Origin: an uncultured Prochlorococcus sp.
GTDB taxonomy: Bacteria; Cyanobacteriota; Cyanobacteriia; PCC-6307; Cyanobiaceae
NCBI GenBank assembly: GCA_902594875.1
Contig: CACJNU010000011.1
Coordinates: forward strand, 1-54,756
Direction: 5' to 3'
DNA: 54,756 bases
Both the position numbers and the translations under genes were made by a program. Position 1 is the first letter of the stretch; each line of letters begins with the position of its first letter. Shown here piece after piece: positions 48,413-54,756 of the stretch. The notes below the pieces were generated by a model, which saw only the letters and a program-made list of their open reading frames with translations, was not told the DNA's origin and searched no databases.

Positions 48413-49654
48413 TTAAGGCAGAATGCCAACAAAATTATTATTTAAATTTCTATTTGAAAAATAAATATTTATTTGTTTGAAAATCTCTGGGTCATTAAAA
48501 TTAGTATTTTGGATCATAATAGCGGGCTCTATATAAGAAGCTTTGCTTCTTATAAATATCTCTTTTGCTGCCAATTTCCCTAGAATTTTTGTTGAGTGCA
48601 CTGCGATTGCTGCTTGAATAATTGCGATGGGTCCATAGGGTAATAATGAAAGCCCGTTAGTAAAAGGTGCTGTTATAAGAATTAATTTCTTAATAAGGTT
48701 GAGAGAGGTATTGATCCCGACTTGAGCGACTCCCAAACATAAATTATTAATGGATATATTTTTAAATATTTTTCTTATAGATTCACCTTTCAACTTTAAG
48801 CCGTAAATCTTACTTAATTCGTTAATCAATGCAGTATCTAGTGCAAAACTACCAGCAACATCAAATAAAATAAAAGGATTAAGAGCTACTGCGGATGCCT
48901 TCATAGTCGAAAATTTACCAATAGTTGATTGAGCTAATTTCTGCCTTCTTTTCAATCTTTGTTCTTTTAATCGCAGGAACAATTTGTCAGCTGATTGAAT
49001 AGAATTTAGTGTTAATAGTATCTCACCATATTGATTGATTAATTTTGCTACGTAATTTTTAAGATTGTTTTCATGATTAATAATTATTGGAATATTTAAA
49101 TCTTTTGGAAGCTTAAACTTTATATTTTCAATTATTTCTTTTAATTCATTTTTATTAAAAAGATCGATTTTGTTTAAAATTAATATAATTTTTTTTCCAT
49201 CTTTTATAAAAGAGCTGATTTCGTTTAACTCATTTCTATTTAAATCTCCCGAAACTATAAAAAGAATAAGATCTGAATGTTTTATGTAAGAGTAAATTTT
49301 ATCAGGGAATTTAATATTGCATAAATCAAATCCTGGAGAATCTAGCAACTCTAAACTATTGAGTGTTTGATCTTTAAGAGTCCAATTTTCCGATTGTATT
49401 TCTTTTGTGGTCCCATTAATAATATCTGTCTTAAATATGTCTTTTTTTAATAAAGAATTTAAAACAGAGGATTTTCCTACACCTGATTTACCATATGCGC
49501 CAATTCTCAATTTTTTTTCTTTGAGTCTTAAAAGTTGTTGATTAAAAGAAATTATTTCTCTATTAAAAAAACTTTTTTCATAATTGGTAAGATCAATAGT
49601 CTCCCACCATTTTTTTAAAAGTAAATAATTTTCTTTAATTTTAAATTGTTTCAT
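48413..49654 (-). CDS. GTPase with hydrophobic C-terminal domain (DUF697-like)
   Basis: A 413-residue protein. The G domain is at 50-215: P-loop GAYGKSGVGKSSV (53-65), DSPG (105-108) and NKID (161-164). The C-terminal part (about 245-370) contains two long glycine/alanine-rich hydrophobic stretches (FILFDVAGSFALDTALI and GLSLLPYGPIAIIQAAIAV), like the DUF697 region of membrane-associated GTPases. The function in cyanobacteria is unknown. It overlaps the CNNM-like gene by 4 bases and precedes nadD by 7 bases, forming a four-gene unit. Confidence 0.82.
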   Translation of the reverse strand: MKQFKIKENYLLLKKWWETIDLTNYEKSFFNREIISFNQQLLRLKEKKLRIGAYGKSGVGKSSVLNSLLKKDIFKTDIINGTTKEIQSENWTLKDQTLNSLELLDSPGFDLCNIKFPDKIYSYIKHSDLILFIVSGDLNRNELNEISSFIKDGKKIILILNKIDLFNKNELKEIIENIKFKLPKDLNIPIIINHENNLKNYVAKLINQYGEILLTLNSIQSADKLFLRLKEQRLKRRQKLAQSTIGKFSTMKASAVALNPFILFDVAGSFALDTALINELSKIYGLKLKGESIRKIFKNISINNLCLGVAQVGINTSLNLIKKLILITAPFTNGLSLLPYGPIAIIQAAIAVHSTKILGKLAAKEIFIRSKASYIEPAIMIQNTNFNDPEIFKQINIYFSNRNLNNNFVGILP

Positions 49655-50640
49655 GATTTATTCTTCCACCAACCGGCTAATACAGATAACACAGCTTCTG
49701 CATCAATAATTCCCACGAATCCTCCGAATTCATCTACTACTACTTTCACTCCTTTATGATCGTTGTCAAATTTAGTTAATAATTGATCTGCTTTAATCAT
49801 TTCGGGAATGTAGTCCACAGATTCGCAAATTTCTGATAATAATTTTTTATTTTCACCATTAATTAACTCTGCCAACATTTTTTCACGTTTTACTACCCCT
49901 TGTATTTTGTCAACTTTATCACCCAAAATAACCCACCATGGAGAGCTGTCAGACATTACAAGCTTTGAAATTTCATCAAGATTTGAAGACCCATCAAGAC
50001 AAGGTGCCGATACCCTAGGGGTCATTAAGTCCTTTGCTTTTAAATCATTTAATTGAAAAACCTTAAATATCATTGCTGCCTCATCAGCCTCTATAAAACC
50101 TTTTTGACTTCCAATTTTTGCCATTTGTCTAATTTCTTCTTCATCAGTTGAAATTTCGTTTTCTGCTGTAATAACCGGAAAAATCTGTTCAATTAATATT
50201 AAGAATGGCCTCATTAAAGTATTTAATATTCGCAAGATAGGAACAGATAATAGTGCTATTTGAACTGAAAATTTTGTGCCAAGAGCTTTTGGTAGTACTT
50301 CCCCTACTAAAACAACTAGTATGTAAAAAGCTATTGAAAAAAGGGTTAAACCAAAACTGCTATCAATTACCAATGCTCCGTATACTCCTAAAACAAGACT
50401 ACCAATTATATTAAATCCATTATTAGTAATAGTAATTACAGTTAGCGTACGTCCAAGATGTTTTCTAAGTTTTAGAAGTTGATTTGCAGAACTTTTTGGC
50501 TTTTGTCTAGAGGCAATTTCTAAAATTCTAATCGAATTTACGGCTAAAAAAGCTGCTTCTACTCCCGAACAACATGCTGATCCAATTAAAATAATTAATA
50601 TAAGTAAAAATAAACCGTAAACACTTGGTTCCATTACCAT
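49651..50640 (-). CDS. CNNM/CorC-like membrane protein with CBS domains (hemolysin family)
   Basis: A 329-residue protein with an N-terminal DUF21/CNNM membrane domain of about four spans (ILIILIGSACCSGVEAAFLA, GRTLTVITITNNGFNIIGS, LTLFSIAFYILVVLVGEVLP and ALLSVPILRILN). Two CBS modules follow at about 200-320 (KDLMTPRVSAPCLDG and VVVDEFGGFVGIIDAE). The C-terminal CorC_HlyC domain of longer relatives is missing. Relatives are implicated in Mg2+/Co2+ efflux. It is the first gene of the unit leading to nadE and is divergent to pepP across 74 bases. Confidence 0.86.
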   Translation of the reverse strand: MVMEPSVYGLFLLILIILIGSACCSGVEAAFLAVNSIRILEIASRQKPKSSANQLLKLRKHLGRTLTVITITNNGFNIIGSLVLGVYGALVIDSSFGLTLFSIAFYILVVLVGEVLPKALGTKFSVQIALLSVPILRILNTLMRPFLILIEQIFPVITAENEISTDEEEIRQMAKIGSQKGFIEADEAAMIFKVFQLNDLKAKDLMTPRVSAPCLDGSSNLDEISKLVMSDSSPWWVILGDKVDKIQGVVKREKMLAELINGENKKLLSEICESVDYIPEMIKADQLLTKFDNDHKGVKVVVDEFGGFVGIIDAEAVLSVLAGWWKNKS

Positions 50641-50714
50641 TAAATTAGATTAGGTATTAAATCTGTTCTAATTCATTCTTCCATTTTTTTTTAAAACACG
50701 CCAATACACAATTT

Positions 50715-52040
50715 ATGTTTGAACCTGACTATAAAGTTTTTGAAGAAAGAAGAGAAATATTCCTAAATAAATTAGGTGGGAAAGCTGCTATTATTCCTGG
50801 GGCTAATCTTGTAAAACATCATGCTGATTGTGAATATCCTTTTAGGCAAGATAGTAATTTTTGGTATTTAACAGGTTTCGATGAGCCAGATGCAATCGCT
50901 CTTTTCTTATCACATAAGCCAAAGGGAGAGAGATTTATTATGTTTGTCGCTCCTAAAGATGTTATTAGCGAAGTCTGGCATGGCTTTAGATGGGGTATAG
51001 AAGGCGCTGAAAAAAAGTTTAAGGCTGATAAGGCTCACTCAATAAACGAATTAAGAGATTTACTTCCAAATTACATAAATGGTTCTGATGAGCTTGTTTT
51101 TTCGATTGGAAAGCATCCAATAATAGAGAAAATAGTACTTGAGATATTTTCACAACAACTTGAAAATCGCTCAAGATCAGGGACTGGTGCAAATTCTATA
51201 AAATCTCCAGATATTTATTTAAATGAGATGAGATTAATTAAAAGTGAATTTGAGATTAAGAGAATGAGAGAGGCAATACAAATTTCGGCCGAAGCTCATG
51301 AACTAGTTAGAGAATGTATCTCCTCAAAGAAAAATGAAAGACAAATTCAAGGTCTTCTTGAGGGATTCTTTTTGGAAAAAGGGGCTAGGGGACCAGCATA
51401 TAACTCAATTGTTGCATCAGGAGATAATGCCTGTATTTTGCATTACACCTCAAATAACTCACCCTTAAAGAAGGAAGATTTATTATTGGTGGATGCTGGC
51501 TGCTCACTTATAGATTATTATAACGGAGATATAACAAGAACTATTCCAATAGGGGGTAAATTTTCTTATGAGCAAAAAGTTATCTATGAAATTGTATTAA
51601 GTGCGCAGAAAAATGCAATTAAAAGTGCAGTAAAGGGATCGAATTCTAGTGCTGTGCATAATGTTGCTTTAACTATTCTTATAGAAGGATTAAAGGAAAT
51701 AGGTTTATTGTCTGGCAGTACAGAGGAGATAATTGAGAACCAATCTTATAAACATCTTTATATGCATAAAACTGGACATTGGCTCGGCTTAGATGTTCAT
51801 GATGTTGGAGCATACAGAATGGGGGACTATGAAGTGCCACTACAGAATGGAATGATTCTTACGGTAGAACCTGGGATTTATATAAGTGATAGAATCCCAG
51901 TCCCTGAAGGACAACCCCCTATAGACAAGAAATGGAAAGGCATAGGGATAAGAATAGAAGATGATGTCTTAGTTAGAGATACAAACCCAGATGTTTTAAG
52001 TATTGCTGCATTAAAAGAAATTTCTGATTTAGAATTCTGA
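50715..52040 (+). CDS. pepP: Xaa-Pro aminopeptidase (aminopeptidase P)
   Basis: A 441-residue metallopeptidase that removes N-terminal residues preceding proline. The N-terminal domain (1-165) contains the typical YPFRQDSNFWYLTGFDEPDA. The pita-bread domain has the dinuclear-metal ligands in VDAGCSLIDYYNGDITRTIP (two Asp), HKTGHWLGLDVHDVG (His), TVEPGIYI (Glu) and GIRIEDDVLV (Glu). All are present, so it should be active. It is the first gene of a plus-strand group that continues with a 52-residue protein and PSRP-3. Confidence 0.95.
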   Translation: MFEPDYKVFEERREIFLNKLGGKAAIIPGANLVKHHADCEYPFRQDSNFWYLTGFDEPDAIALFLSHKPKGERFIMFVAPKDVISEVWHGFRWGIEGAEKKFKADKAHSINELRDLLPNYINGSDELVFSIGKHPIIEKIVLEIFSQQLENRSRSGTGANSIKSPDIYLNEMRLIKSEFEIKRMREAIQISAEAHELVRECISSKKNERQIQGLLEGFFLEKGARGPAYNSIVASGDNACILHYTSNNSPLKKEDLLLVDAGCSLIDYYNGDITRTIPIGGKFSYEQKVIYEIVLSAQKNAIKSAVKGSNSSAVHNVALTILIEGLKEIGLLSGSTEEIIENQSYKHLYMHKTGHWLGLDVHDVGAYRMGDYEVPLQNGMILTVEPGIYISDRIPVPEGQPPIDKKWKGIGIRIEDDVLVRDTNPDVLSIAALKEISDLEF

Positions 52041-52094
52041 AATTTGACTTATCAAGATAATAGATTTATTTTTTATTAAGTTTAAAGCTCAAAA

Positions 52095-52253
52095 ATGAAT
52101 AAGCCCGATTCATATGATTCAAAACTTTCTCAAGCTAGAGGCTTAGTCAGTCAGCTAGGCATGTTCGCAGAAGAAAACGATATCCCCAAAGATCTTTGGG
52201 ATTCATTGGAAGCCACAATTTATGATTTTTATGAAGTATCTCATGATAGATAA
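52095..52253 (+). CDS. Small 52-residue protein, function unknown
   Basis: A short reading frame between pepP and PSRP-3, from ATG 52095 to TAA 52251-52253. It reads MNKPDSYDSKLSQARGLVSQ and continues LGMFAEENDIPKDLWDSLEA, ending in YDFYEVSHDR. The composition (charged, helical, Trp and Phe) is protein-like and differs from the AT-rich spacer around it. No motif is recognised. The gap to PSRP-3 is 106 bases. I judge it a probable real gene, but only by composition. Confidence 0.55.
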   Translation: MNKPDSYDSKLSQARGLVSQLGMFAEENDIPKDLWDSLEATIYDFYEVSHDR

Positions 52254-52359
52254 AGATCCTGTTTGTAAGTTATCAATTACTAAAATCAAAAAATTTTGAA
52301 TAAATCAATCAAAATGTGACCATAAACTGATAAATTATTTAATATGTATAAATAAGTGA

Positions 52360-52827
52360 ATGACCTCATCAGATAAGTTAAATCAAAATTCAAAAGAAAA
52401 AAAGAGTGATACACCAGACTCTAAAAATTCTTCTCCTAATTCAGGAATGATGGGTGCCACTGCTGTATTGGCAGCTGCCACAATCGATGAAGATGGGGTA
52501 CCTACCGGTTATACCCCTAAACCTGATGAAGGAAGGTTCATAATAAAAGTATTGTGGTTCCCAGATAATGTTGCTTTAGCAGTGGATCAAATAGTTGGTG
52601 GAGGCCCAAGCCCTCTTACTGCTTATTATTTTTGGCCAAGAGATGATGCTTGGGAAAAATTAAAAAGTGAACTTGAGAATAAAGGTTGGATTACAGATAA
52701 CGAAAGAGTAGAGATATTGAATAAAGCTACTGAAGTGATAAATTATTGGCAAGAAGAAGGTAAGACAAAAAAATTAGAAGAAGCTAAATTAAAGTTTCCC
52801 GAAGTAACTTTTTGTGGAACAGCTTAA
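52360..52827 (+). CDS. 30S ribosomal protein PSRP-3 (Ycf65)
   Basis: A 155-residue protein. Residues 1-55 are a polar low-complexity extension rich in Ser, Lys and Asn. Residues 58-155 form the conserved Ycf65/PSRP-3 domain with [20 protein letters not shown] and [20 protein letters not shown], followed by a helical tail. PSRP-3 (cS23) is a small-subunit ribosomal protein found in cyanobacteria and plastids but not in most bacteria. Function is likely structural in the 30S. Its stop lies 4 bases from the convergent epsilon stop. Confidence 0.93.
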   Translation: MTSSDKLNQNSKEKKSDTPDSKNSSPNSGMMGATAVLAAATIDEDGVPTGYTPKPDEGRFIIKVLWFPDNVALAVDQIVGGGPSPLTAYYFWPRDDAWEKLKSELENKGWITDNERVEILNKATEVINYWQEEGKTKKLEEAKLKFPEVTFCGTA

Positions 52828-52831
52828 ATAG

Positions 52832-53236
52832 TTAGTTCTTTGCGGCTTGAATCCTTGCCTCAGCCTTTGAAACCTCTTTCAAGGCTTTAATCTTCTCTGG
52901 ATTTTTTTCATTTTCAGGAAATTTGCTAATTGCTAATTTTGCTTCTTTAAGATCTTGCTCAGCATTTTGAACATTAATTTCAGAACCAATTTCAGCATTA
53001 TTTACTAAAACTATAACTTCATCTGATTCAATTTCAGCGAAGCCTCCCATAAGAGCTATTGATTTCCACTGGGAATTCATTCTTAGCCTTAAAACGCCAA
53101 TATCTATAGCAGTAACTAAAGAGATGTGACCTGGTAGTACACCAATTTGACCAGTTGTACTAGGAAGGATTACTTCTTCAGCTTCGCCTTGATAAACATT
53201 TTTATTAGGAGCTAAAACTTTTAGAGAAATTGCCAT
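52832..53236 (-). CDS. atpC: ATP synthase F1 subunit epsilon
   Basis: A 134-residue subunit of the rotor with an N-terminal beta-barrel domain ([20 protein letters not shown], then [20 protein letters not shown]) and a C-terminal helical pair ([15 protein letters not shown] onward) that can inhibit ATP hydrolysis. Cyanobacterial literature calls it atpE. It follows the beta gene by 40 bases on the minus strand, as in other cyanobacteria where beta and epsilon form a separate operon from the rest of the enzyme. Confidence 0.96.
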   Translation of the reverse strand: MAISLKVLAPNKNVYQGEAEEVILPSTTGQIGVLPGHISLVTAIDIGVLRLRMNSQWKSIALMGGFAEIESDEVIVLVNNAEIGSEINVQNAEQDLKEAKLAISKFPENEKNPEKIKALKEVSKAEARIQAAKN

Positions 53237-53276
53237 TAATTTAAAATTATTGAAGGTTAAATATATATTTAAATAT

Positions 53277-54740
<1,464 letters not shown>

Positions 54741-54756
54741 TTATTGATTGGTGATG

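Overview
This window comes from a very AT-rich, tightly packed cyanobacterial genome. Protein content and order point to a marine picocyanobacterium of the Prochlorococcus high-light type. The pointers are an RNA polymerase beta' split into rpoC1/rpoC2, a 50-residue high-light-inducible protein, a cyanobacterial F-ATPase operon with separate b and b' subunits, the plastid-type ribosomal protein PSRP-3/Ycf65, Ycf35, PII without its tyrosine, and a biotin operon using a BioK-type esterase. The assignment is by recognition, not by database search. I see no tRNA, rRNA, CRISPR array, insertion sequence, prophage or integrase. It reads as conserved core genome, and no intergenic gap exceeds about 290 bases.

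Layout. 1-2511 (minus): rimP-nusA-ylxR-infB translation/transcription cluster, with infB running off the left edge. 2666-4553 (plus): HtrA-type protease and rpiA. 4550-5836 (minus): hisD. 5960-7059 (plus): rpsT and a TatD-type nuclease. 7300-16670 (plus): rpoB-rpoC1-rpoC2. 16726-21250 (plus): hli, rlmN, a 41-residue membrane protein, a HEAT-repeat protein, a DUF2997/Ycf35/ferredoxin trio and an aldo-keto reductase. 21253-22770: rsmG (minus), then a J-domain membrane protein and a DUF3143 protein (plus). 22779-27343 (minus): biotin operon bioF-bioK-bioC-bioD-bioA. 27483-30209 (plus): large Ski2-like RNA helicase. 30220-32949 (minus): purB and fumC. 33239-34051 (plus): TlyA methyltransferase. 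34053-34661 (minus): glnB with a small unknown gene upstream. 34852-35262 (plus): queF. 35259-38571 (minus): ftsW-ccdA-ccsB. 38789-46136 (plus): atpI-B-E-F2-F-H-A-G, followed closely by a [2Fe-2S] ferredoxin, a 63-residue protein and a DUF3326 protein. 46133-50640 (minus): a CNNM-like membrane protein, a GTPase, nadD and nadE. 50715-52827 (plus): pepP, a 52-residue protein and PSRP-3. 52832-54737 (minus): atpD-atpC.

How it works together. Most genes are housekeeping: RNA synthesis (rpo, nusA), translation (infB, rimP, rpsT, rlmN, rsmG, tlyA, PSRP-3, queF), energy conversion (ATP synthase in two clusters about 8 kb apart, cytochrome c maturation) and cofactors (biotin, NAD). The less understood parts are small conserved proteins attached to these operons: the Ycf35-ferredoxin module, the ferredoxin-63aa-DUF3326 tail of the atp operon, the 81-residue protein ahead of glnB, and several very small membrane proteins. 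The strongest non-coding signal is the atpB-atpE intercistronic region. It holds four mutually complementary segments plus a second perfect hairpin just ahead of the gene for the multi-copy c subunit. Eight convergent gene pairs have no room for a terminator, and three of them share interleaved stop codons.
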